Assembly: GCA_009767595.1 (NCBI GenBank)
Contig: VSDK01018463.1
Span: forward strand, 454,652-518,651
Source of the DNA: Symbiodinium kawagutii
Taxonomy: Eukaryota; Sar; Dinophyceae; Suessiales; Symbiodiniaceae
DNA length: 64,000 nucleotides
Direction of reading: 5' to 3'
Below the pieces are notes generated by a model that was not told where the DNA came from, did no database searches, and worked only from the letters and a program-made list of their open reading frames with translations. Position 1 is the first letter of the stretch. Every line of letters starts with the position of its first letter. This document shows, piece by piece, positions 11,501 through 23,500 of this stretch. The position numbers were made by a program, and so were the translations under genes.

Positions 11501-14500
11501 CCATGCATGATAAATCAAACAAAAATTGATTTCCACCACCATTCGGCACAGTTGACCATTATTTAACATCACTGGCATTTTTTCACAAATCTTGACCATC
11601 AGGTTGACCTTTTCAATTCTCACTTTAGTTCATTAAGAATCCTGAACCATCCTCAGTCATCATTCCCAGCATTCATCCTGGCATCCTGGCACCGCAAAAT
11701 TTTCACGGCTTTCCGCAGCGCTTTCCACGCCACAGGACATGGAGTTCAGCCGGTCCGAGGCGTCTCGGAACTCTTTGGCAGCATCGCAGGAGCCCTGGGG
11801 AGGCTGTTGATCGATGAGGGTACAGAAGTCAGTAGTCGGAACCATCATTTACCATTATCAATGGTTAAACCACCATTAAGTCATTAACCATCAATCATGA
11901 TCATTAATCATAGCCATCATTAATAGTCATGGTTGATCAATGGTGTTGATACTTTTAGTTATTGACCATCATGAACCATTCTTAATCGTTCTTCCTGCAC
12001 TATTGGTGCTGATGATGCTTACAGTTAATCATGGCTGACCAAGATCGGCATGAAACAAACTAGAATGCTATGATTGATCTGACGAATGCCTGACTTATGG
12101 CTTACAGATGCTTGCAGTTCAAAATCATTCGCCATGATTGGCAGCTGACGAACTACAATTGCGTCCACCAACCAACGGGTACCCGAAAGTAGATAGATGG
12201 AGCCAACAATCACGAGGCTTCAGCCAAGTCATCAATAAAAACCATCACCAGCCACCATCATCTTCCCTTACCACTAAGTATGATGACTTTTCCTTCCTAC
12301 CATTGCTATCTATGATTCACCAACCCCCAGCCCCCATAGAGAGCCTATAAACCACCCAGCCCCAAGCCCCGCAGCCCCGCAGCCCCCAGCCCCCCACGCC
12401 CCCGGACCCTTCCACCCGCTACAGGAGGGCCCGGGGTCAAACTATGAGCTATTGAAAACTATCAAGAGTTGGTTAAGATAGTTGGAAACTATAGTTGGTT
12501 ATCAAACAGCAATAGTTGGTTAATAACTCAACAGCCACGCTGGTTGATAGTTGTTATTAAACCATTTATCATAGTTGAAAACTGTTGGTTAAAATAGTTG
12601 GTTACTTTATTTTGGATATTTCCATACCAGTGGTTTCCAAGAATTGGTGGTTTCAAACTGTTAAGTAGTAAAAAACTGTTTGTGGTTACCAACAATAGGG
12701 GATTATAAGCAGCCATAATGGTTAAACAACCACTGGCTGGGGGTGATCCAACATGTTTCACTAATAACTATTCATAGTTTACTAATAAAACCACTCACCA
12801 GCATATCAAACATGTTTCATGTGACTAGTAAGTGTTGACAAATGGTTGGTTGACAAGCATATTTTTCAGATGAGTTGAAACGACCAACCAAATAGGAAAA
12901 CAGATGTTTAAGTGATGGTTACGTAGTGAGTAAATGATGGTGATGGAAGTCGCAACCAACAAATTCGGTGAGAAACAGCTGCTTAAGCGGTGGTTGAACC
13001 AACAAGAATAAGCAAGACTAGTGGATTGACGATGGTTAAGTGCTGTTTAGAGTGGCGGTTTAACTGATTAATGATGATCATTAGGCTAGTTGCTGAAGTA
13101 ATGGAAGTCGTATGCAAACAACGGATATGCAGGATGATACATGGTTCAATGGTGGTTCCTCATGATGGTCAATAATAACAGCTAGTGAAGCGATGGAATT
13201 GGTTACAAACCACTCATTTTCGATCAAATAATCGTAGATACTAACCATTGCTATCTACTATTGCCATCCATGGTTGTTATCTTCCATGATTATCCATCCA
13301 TTATCTTAATGGTTGATTCAGTATTCACCTGGTTACTAACCACCACTAACCACCAACCACCCACCACTCACCAACCACGGTTCACGCATCAACCTCCATC
13401 ATTGCGGACTGCTCGCAGGCCGCCGCCACGGAGGCCTTGCGGGTGGCCGAGGAATGTCGCAGAAAGGAACGGGAGGCGCCAACGGCGCCGGCGTTGGGTT
13501 CTCCGTAACCATGGCTGGGCCATGGATGGGCCATGCTTAGGATCGACCGTTACCACCTTAATGGGTTCCCTCTAGTGATCTAACATAGCGATGGAAAATC
13601 ACCATTTTTCTAGGGAAACACTGGGAAATCACCTATAGGTGGTGGATTTTCCATTGCTATGTTAGATCACCAGAGGGTACCGTGACCATCACTTGCGATA
13701 CAGGATGGGTGGTAAGTGGAGTTGGTGGATACTGGCCATGACGGCCCGGCGAACCATGGTTCAGGGCACTTGGGAATGGTACGCAAAGGCCGATGATGGA
13801 AAGCAAACCGACAAGAGATGGCTGGGATCATTTGCAACATTGTTGCAACAATTGTTGCCCTTTACAAATTATCAGGAGTTGTTCTAAACAAATAAGCATG
13901 TTTTGCTTGCTAGTTGGTAGTCTTACACATGTTTATTCTCCCCGATATTGGGACAGGTCAGTTGGTTTTGTGCCAGCAATGATCAACCATCAGCAACCAC
14001 TACAACCACGCGGAGTAACCATGGTTACTAACCATTGTATGGCTGTTGGTCAAAACCCCATACCCATGGTGAGCGTTCCATGAATTAGCAAAGTGACTTT
14101 GTTGCGAAGTTGACGTGCCCATTTCTGCACTGATGGTTATGTTATGACCAGTACCAATGTATAAGTTATGACTATTGTTGACCATTGGTAAGCATGATGA
14201 ATATGTCCCATCATTCCATCATGAAGCATTTATAGACATTTATCCTGTAGCATTGTTAACCACTATCGGCATAGTCATGATCGTTATGGACCAGTAAAAG
14301 CCATAATTCACCGCCACTACAAGCCATTCATTCATCATGACTTTTTTATAGCTAATAGATTCTCAATCACTGATCATCGTTAACGAGCCACAACTAGCCA
14401 CTAGTATGAACGATTGATCTTAAGCATTTCTTGAACGCTTACATTCACTAAGCATCGGGGATCATGATCAACCACTCTTAGCCACTGTGAACCATTCATC

Positions 14501-17500
14501 AAGAACTAAGCCATTAACCATCATCAGCCATGACCATCAACCAGAGCTGCTCCATTTCAAGATCAACTAGCACGCCATCACTGACCGTCAATTGACAGTG
14601 TGTTTGCTATGAATACGCATTGACCAGCAGCTATCAACCGACATTAAACCATCATTTGACCATCAGCTATCAATCATCATTTTAACAGATTGAACCAACC
14701 ACCAGTTGTTCACATATCAACCACGACCATTCCTGTGAAACATCATCAAACTAAAAATATACGAACCTCATCCATTTCACCCGATTGATGTCAACGAACC
14801 ATCCAACGGAGAACTAATATGAACTAACTCACCACAACGGTTTCACTATCATGAAGCTGAACTATTTAACTAACTATCACGAAGCCATATGAAGCCATAT
14901 GACGCCATGAAGCTGAACTCGTGGCGTTTCCAAACCTGGTAACCACCATGGCACCCCGGTGGCGTCGCCGCTGGAGGTCTTTCTGGGCTCCGTGCAGTGC
15001 GACAGTTTTTTGGCCGCGGCCGAGACCTCCATCGACGAATGCAGCGCGGCGGAGCAGCACGCGCAGGCGCGGCTGGGCGTGGCCATGGGGCTATGGCCAC
15101 GGGGAGGTTGGGAGGGCTTGGAGGATGGGGTGACCTGGTCAGGTGCCACTGATGATATATGATAATTAAGGAAGCTATTTGTTTAGTATTTGGACCTTAG
15201 CATGATCAAATGGGTTAATGACTTTTTTGGTGTTGATGAAGTTTTTGAGAATGTGTTTAGGGGCTATTTTGAGAAACCACCAAATGGAATATTTTCCAGC
15301 CAAGTTTAATCTACCAGAAAGCCATCTCTCTTCAGTGGCAGCTCTGTTTTGACATGTTGTGTTTCGTTGTGCCAATGTTCGTTTTGTTGGTGGCACATGC
15401 ATTTGCATACCTATACTTATACATAATATTTCTAAGAGTGTTGATTGTTGGCCTTGTCCCCATTTTCGGTACAGTACCTGTATATATTTTTTGCGATGAA
15501 CCTGTATGGGGTAGTCAATTGACCTCATTGATAGCTACAACCAACTGTTGTTCGATTTTTGTCCCCTTGTCGATTCTGCCAGCCTAGTATGAACAAATTA
15601 TGAACCAAATTGAACCGCTTTAAAACCAAGTATTGATGTTGATCATATCCAATGATGTTGGCTGATGTTGGTTTTGGTGGACCACAAGCAATGATCATTG
15701 CTACCCGTTAATAACAGCGAGCCTGCTTCATCATCTATCCCATGTTTTGCTGGCGAATAAAGTTGAGCATTTGAAAAATGTGAAATAAATTGGAGTGAAA
15801 ACCATTTTGAATGAAAAGTTGTCATTGCCAACCCCCCCTTCAACACTCTCAAGGTGTTATCAAAAGTTTTTGGAATGAGTCATGAAACAAAAAGGCGGTT
15901 TCACCGGGGTGAGGGAGCGAGCAGGAGCTACCAGGAATGGTGTAACCAAAAACCAGGGATGACAATTGGCTGTCGTGAATTGGTCAATCATGAAGCCTAA
16001 GGATTAACACAATCTATTCCAAAAGCTGGTTTTACGCCTCCCGCCGATTGACAATGATTGAGCATGATCAACTATCATGAAAAAACGATTAGCCATTATT
16101 AAGCATTTCTTAGCCATTATTAATTAAGTATCCATGAACCATTATTACCATTTATTCGCCAATATTGGCCACTAATTCACATCATTTTATCATGTATAAG
16201 CCATTGCTTGACCGAAAAAGTATCAGCCACTGATACTGTTAACATTGCTATTCTCGACCACCAGTTAATTGCATCAACCATTTAAAACTGTCCACCATAG
16301 TATTGTTAACAAAATGATGTGAAATGAATGTTAATATCAAAACTTAGTGATCCACCAGTAAATAGTATCAACCATAAAAAATCAATACTATCAGCCATTT
16401 AATACTATCAACCATGAAGAAACCACTTTGATCCACTGCAACTTGTGAAACCCTTGCGGTGACCGATCCAGGAGCTGATCGCCAAGCGAGAGGCGCACAA
16501 CTTCGCGGGGCCAGGGTGGCCACCGTGGCAGGGTGAATCAGCAACTGTAGTGCTAAAGGGTGATCCAATTACCCGTAGTGGTGATGCACAGGAACCAATT
16601 ATCAATGGTTATCTAATTATATACCACCAATGTTGTTAGATATCAAGATGAATATATACCACCGATTCCTGTGTATAATCTAATTAGATACCAATAACCA
16701 TGGTTAACGATTCAATTATAATGGTTATCTAGTCGTTGAGCCAATCAGCAAACTATGGCGATACGATGACTGTAGTGGCAAATGGTGATTGCAGTAAATG
16801 GCTATCATACTTGGCCAATAATGTTAGTGCGTGGTTAACAATGGCATTGCATGGAGAATAATAGCCGCAAATGGTCAATAAATGGACGATGATTTTGAAT
16901 GACTTAGAATTTTCAGCGGCTGACAATGGCAAATAGTGTGGCTTGTGAAGCTCAGAGGTCAACAACGGTTTTCTGGACACAAGCCATTGATCCTGCCACA
17001 GGAAGCTTCTGGTAAAGTGATGCAAAGTCTTGTTCAGCTGAAGACCTGGGGCAGCTCCTTGTCATGTTGGACACCGCTGATAAGTGCAAAAGTCACAGGG
17101 CGGTCCAATGACCCACGGAGTCAACGAGCAGAGCCTAGCAGCGCAGTTGCATTTTGGACGTGCCAATGCTCAGCCGAGAGTTGCCTGTCATCGTTCACTC
17201 CATCAAGTTCTACTCCAAAGAACCTGCAATTTCGGCAGGCAGTGGACGTGCTGTATTGCGATATCAACCGTTGGCCGGTGTGGTTGAGAGTGACGATCCG
17301 GATTATCGCAATATTGAATTGCCAAACGGCAGGGCTCCAAACGGTCACGTTTGGCTGCGTTCCTTGATGTCTGCGTGGGTCGCGCTGAGTGTTGGTTGGA
17401 TCAGAGCTTCAAGCATTGCTTCCCTGGCGTGTTCGAAGAGTTGTTGCGCAAACACAATCCTGTCAATGCAATTAACATCAATTACCCACTAGATCCAAAT

Positions 17501-20500
17501 AGTTTACTATAGTATACTGATCTTTACTGTTTGGGAAGCTGTTTTGACAGCATATCTAGTTCTTGGTGGAGGGGACGCGAGGGTTTGAAGAGCCACGCGT
17601 TGACGAGCAGAAAGCCATGCAGTACGTGTGCAGACTTTCCTGGCGCATCCCTTGGGCGTCAGTGGTTCAGTGGGCATCAACGGTGGTTCGCAATGGTTGG
17701 TCAACAGCATGGTTGATTGACCAATGGCCAACAACACTAACTGGATGGCTTATACCCACTAACTTAGGTTTTTAGTGTTTTTGGGATATGATTGATTTAC
17801 CACATAACCACTAAAAACATATTTTTAGCTAGGGATCTATAAGCCAACAACACTAGTCATGGTTTCTGAGCTTTATGGTAAGGGATGGTGAAAGAACGGT
17901 TCATGGTAACTTGGTGATGGCCGACCCACAATCAACCCGTCATAGGACTCAAAATCATGCTCGCTTCATAATGGTTCATACCAGCATCAACTGATCATGG
18001 TTCATGATGGTGGATGACAGCCAGTGAGGAAACAAAGGAAGGCAAGGGCGGCCAACGAAACAGTATTGCATTTCAACCATGGTATGTGCAACAGAAAGAG
18101 AGATGTCATTTGCCAGCCGTCGTAGAGTATCGTATCCGAGTTTACACATCATTCTATCTTCATCGACCATTGGAAAACATGGTTTGTTTAGCCGTTTCTG
18201 TTCTAACCAACCACAGCCCTACCCACCGCAGGCGGAGATGCAGGCCTTGCAAGAATCGCTGCAGAAGGCCAATGAGAGGCGGGGAAACATAGCACAGTGA
18301 TGGTGAGCAAACAAGCCACGCCACAACAATCGTAGGAAATCATCACGTGATGCTTCAAATGTTCACCAACAAAACAACAGGATATCGTCACCATAGATGT
18401 TTATACAAAGTAAATGCAAATGACCTTTCACTCACCAACATGTTGTTGGTTGCAAACAGCTACCATCGCTCAACAAACGATAGCTGCTTGTGACCAACAC
18501 CACCGAGACAACCATCGACATGCAGCGAACAAAAGAGGTAATGCTACCAGCGAGGATAGACCAAACAATAAGAGAAAAGTGGCGGTACAACTGTAGAATG
18601 TAGAAGCAAATAGGGATGGTCCAAAAAAGTTGGTACCCTCAAGTTATGGCCATGTATTATGAGGAAACCACCAATCACAGGGGTTTTTGGGGGCACATTA
18701 TTTGTGAACCCGCCTATGACAGCTGAGCACTGCCAACAGTAAGGGGGATTCAACCAACATTAATGGACATGTAGCCAAGAATAGTGAGGATATCAACAAC
18801 GTTGGCGGTATTGAATTTATCCTTGTAGTGGTAAAACATGTCCGTAAACCTGCAATTGGTAAACTCTGGTAGGTTTAGTGGTGGATTACCTGCTTGTATT
18901 CTACTTGTCGGCCATCTGCAGTACATAAATGACTGCTTTACAACACATCCAGCTAGGAGCCACCCGCCTCGTGGCAGAGTCGCCGCAGTATCATCATCCA
19001 AGATGACAATGAGCGCCCTTGAAGTTACACCGTGGCCCAGCCGCCTTGCGCAACGATGCACAAAGAGATGATTTATGTAAATCTATGCATTTCTATGCAT
19101 TTGTATGCATTTCTATGTCTGTATATTTTTTGCATTTTTTAATATCTAGACATGTTGGGCAAGAAATAGAGGGCAACACGGAGATAGGGGCCAATGGTGT
19201 GCCAAGGCGTTCCTTGCCAATGGCGAGTTGGAATCGGAATGGTGTGATGGCGCGGCGGGTAGGCTTCAGCAAGTGCAAAGCCACAAGCATGACAAGATGC
19301 AGGCGCGGGCCTGCGCGGCTGGAGTAGCGGTTGGTTGCCAAGCCAAAGAATTCATGTGGTTATGGGTCAAGATTAATCAACCAACTTTGGGGGATAATCA
19401 CCGAAAATAAGAGGGAAAATAATGGTTCATGATGGGGAACCAGGGGTGCAGGATTTTGACCCATAGCCGTGTCTGTTCCAATGGTGGCTGATTGCCAAGC
19501 CAAAGAATACATGTTTGCTTGCTGGTTTTAAAGCATATATTACTATACTAATGGTTACAATGGTTGATTGATGGTTAACAGCGGCTGACAATGATGGTTG
19601 ACAATCTAGCTGCTGAGCTTCAATATTTTTTAGGTTCCCTACTATTTAGGGACGGTTGGCTGATGAACCAACATTTTTGGGTGGGCCACAACCACCACCC
19701 AGACACAGTTGAAAACAAAGAAGGCCTTCAATGACTGATAGTGATGGTTGACACTGATGGTTAGCAATCATGGCAAATACCGATGATTGGTAGTGATTGT
19801 TTGTGGCGAAGGTTAGGGTGTGATGTTTTGTAGTGATGGGCTTTGACAATGGTCAGCAACGATGGTTAGCCAACAACCATCGAAATATTGTTATGATGTA
19901 GATGTATAAGTGTATGACCTTACCAACCGATAGTGTTATGCGGAACTAAAAGCGATGGGTAGCAATCAAGTTGTAGTCGCTTGCGGGGGCATGTATGTGT
20001 ACATCAACATTGAAATGAGATATGGTTATGGGTCAAAATTAACCAACCAATAATGGAGGACAATCAATGAGGACGATGGCCCGGGTGATTCGCAGGGTCC
20101 TGAGCCAAAGCCCAAGCCAGAGCCCAAACGTGACCCTCGATCCGGAGGTTTTTCTCGCGCTCGAAATGATGGCAACAAGTATCACAGCAGGAAGAAGATG
20201 TCTCATGGCCTCCTTTTCGCCATCTTGCTTTGGGCAACTTGCAGTGTGAGTGATGCCGCGGCGAAGCGATCCCGTCCCAAGAAATGGTCACCTCCTGACG
20301 TTAAGGCTACTGACTTCATCCCTCAGCTGCGCATGAAAATCGCCGGCGACGATATCGAACCTCCAGCTGTTGGCTCTCCTTTTTGGAACCTTCAGACCAC
20401 TGAGGTGTATATTTCGGCCTTTGCATTGGTGACTGGAGGAAAAGCCCCTGCGGACGATGCCACTTTGTTTCGGGTTTTCGTCCGGATCCCTCTTTCAATG

Positions 20501-23500
20501 GTTCAGCCCTTGCTTCAATTGAATCTTCCTGGGATCTACTTTGAACCACGTGATGCAAAGACGAAGGGCCATGATGACCAGTACTCATGATGGGGGAACC
20601 AGTGGTACAGAGTTTTAACCTGTTCCTTCATGTATTGTACACACCTAGTTATTTAGAAGTATTGACAGGTAAGACTATATGGTAACAAATACAATTATAT
20701 TGCGCATATAGACATCTAGTTTGTTGCGTAGGTGTCGGTGTCGATAGATTTGTGGATACCTCCAGCGCACAAGGAGAAGGAACGCCTACAAGGTGAGAAA
20801 GACTTGAAACAGGTCCGATTCCAAAGGGAAATCTGGGCCGAGAAGTGAGTCTTGGTAAGTCGTGAAGTTTTTGAATTACTGCTGGCTGAATCAAACTCAA
20901 ACTGAACCATTGCAAACGACAATGATCCCTACTAGTGAGCTGGTTGTTATTGGTTAATGCCGGTCATAGTTGGTATGGCAGATGGCTACTGATTGTTAAC
21001 ATTGTTCAATGATGTTTAACCAACGAACTGGTTGATGATGTTTGGCCAATGTCCATGATATTTTGCACGCATTAAACTGGCTGGTATGGGTGAATGTTGG
21101 TGCTTGCTGGTATGGTAAACAGCATGGCTACTGTCAACATTTCGCCAAACGTTGATGCTGCTGAATGGTTGGTGGTGGTTGTTGTCGCCAGTACGGTATA
21201 CCATGATCCGCGGTCAGTTTGCACAAAGCTTGGTCAAGAATCATAGAGAATGGCAATGTTGATGCCGATGGGGACTCGTGTTCGGGAATCATGGTTTATG
21301 GGGCTCAAATTTGGGGATTTGCCATTTACCATGTTAAATAATTAATACGGCATTTTTTGTAACAACTTGCAACGACAGTGAATCGTACATTTTTCTGGCG
21401 TATTTAGATGATGGTTAATGATGGCTAATGTGTGCCCGAACGATGGGTGCTGATGTATTTTTGAGTTTATGGTATGCATGTCTAAACTAATTGGTGACGG
21501 TGATGAGGTTTCATATGTGTAAATAGTTGACAGTGGCGGATAATCAGGGGCAATATGTGTGAGCAATTGATAGCTGTAATTGGGGATGCGGATTCTTGAA
21601 TTTCCTAAGTTGACGCGTTTGTTGTTTATTGTCCCCAAGTGTCAACCATTACCAGAAAAGTTGTCCAAAATAAGTCCTTCAACGGCTTGACATGCTCAAC
21701 TTCAAAAAAAACAAGTGCCCATGTTCAACCGTTTTTGAACCAAATCAAACCATGTCAAACCATGTGAAGTCCCATGATTTTCGAAACATTTCATCGCCAT
21801 TCATCCAGCCATTCATCCAGCCATTCATGGATTCCAACCGGTGCCCACAGCACCGACTCAGCGCTTCCCAACACGTTGCAGCACCATCCATGGACCGCCG
21901 CCACGGATCTCCACGGCCAGGCGGAACTTCAAGAGGCCGAAGCCGAGCGCCAGAGGGCGGAGGAGCTGCCGCGCCGTGGTAAACCACGGCACGCCGAGAC
22001 GCCGATGCCATGGGAGATATCAGGAAGGGGTTGGATCTCCCATGGTGGACTTGTAGTTGGTTTTTAGTATAAGAAAGGATTTTTGTAGTTGGTTTTTTTC
22101 TAGTTGGTTCATAATTGGTGTTTGTAGTTGGTGTTGGTATATTGGTTCATAATATTGATTATACCCGAATATACCAGAAATACCAGAATTAAGATCAAAA
22201 TGCCCATGGTGGATTTGTAGTTGGTTTATAGTATGAATAAAGGATATCACCAAGAAACTTATGGTTAAACGACTACTGACATGGATGAACAAACTGTAGA
22301 TAGAACTGCTGTAAGCCTCCTGGAAGACAGCTACATCGGAGTCATTGGTGATGCTTGGGATGTTTCTTATGGCTATTGGTACATGAGAACTGACCAACCA
22401 GGATGGCTATAAACCAGGATGACCTGCTGGGATACATCCAATAAGTCCAAGATAAACCAGCAGGTCCATGATAAACCTGAACCAATAGGACAATAGCTAA
22501 GTTATGACTACCTCTTGGTTTAGTTTCTAGCTAAGTTATAGTTTCCAATCTCGGATTGTAGCTACCCTGAACAAGGACTAGCCAATCCTTTGCTCACAAT
22601 AATCCCCTTACAATCCGCTTATAACCTCCTAAAAATCCCCTCATGAACCATTCTAAACCTATTATAATAAGGTAGGATCATTCTAAATCCCCTTTCCTCA
22701 TTATGAATCCCCAAAAATTCCATGTAATCCTTCATTATAAACCGATTATAACCTTACTCCAGGATCCCCGTCGCGGGTCATCCGTTGGTGCTCCGGTAGG
22801 ACCAGCTGCAAGAGGCTGAGGCCAATGTCGACAGCGCCAAGCGACAGCTCTTCGAGGTGCGAAGCTGCGGTGGGATCGTGGCTAGGGAAGTAGCGATGAA
22901 TTTTGTACCAACAAGGATTTAATGGTGATTTAATGTGGATTAATGGTGGTTGATAATGGATTTAATGGTGATTTAACTGGATGGCTTATACCCACGAATT
23001 CTTAGGTTTTTGTTGTGTTTTTGGGATATGATTGATTGACCATATAACCACTGAAAATATTTTTTTAGCAAGGGATCTATAAGCCGCCAAGTTAATATGG
23101 ATTAATGGTGGTTGATAGTGGTTTAATGGGGATGAATAGTGGTAAATCTTTGTTGAGATGCTTAGTTCATGGTGAAGTGGTGGTTTATTTTGACGGTTGA
23201 TGGTCAATTGGTGGTGATTTGATGGTGAAGTGATGGTGGGTTGGTCGTTGCTGGGCGGTTGGTAGGTGGTTGGTTGCTGTTGATGGTAAGTTGCTGGTTT
23301 GTTGATGCTTAGTTGGTGACCTAGGTTGATGGTGAAAGATGGTTTCCTCATATAGTTTTATGCCGTGATGATATCCTTACATTGGACAGCGTTTTGTCCC
23401 TGTTGAATCTCCCAGAGACCGGGGCATCAAGCAGCATCGATTGCCGTACTCCAATCGGAACCGTCGCAGTACCAGCTGAGAGTTTCACAGCAACCAGTGG

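Larger units (their letters stand above)
16533..18231 (+). other. intron of gene A with relic and R2 copy
   Basis: Contains the relic at 16936-17490, a second weakly coding stretch at 17563-17700 (EEPRVDEQKAMQYVCRLSW), and the R2 element at 17740-17845. Another open frame at 18014-18180 (SIAFQPWYVQQKERCHLP) has some coding character but no recognised family. Confidence 0.35.
18283..21920 (+). other. long intron of gene A with R1 elements
   Basis: Contains a 10-bp tandem TATGCATTTC (four copies, 19083-19117), an R1 element at 19361-19474, and an R1 element carrying a coding segment at 20031-20620. TGGTT-polarity sequence fills 19560-21600. From about 21640 the sequence turns to AACCATG/CCATTCATCC before the next exon. 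Confidence 0.4.

Noticed and set aside
11660-11848. Minus-strand 62-codon frame with gene-like composition
   Set aside because: The + strand exon reading fits neighbours' strand, phase and length; the minus frame has no matching neighbours.
14866-15149. Four further open frames over the 14977 exon
   Set aside because: High GC content opens all frames; the chosen frame has the best GC3 and splice sites.
15354-15587. Hydrophobic frame resembling a membrane protein
   Set aside because: T-rich sequence read as Phe/Leu/Val; no GC3 rise and no splice signals.
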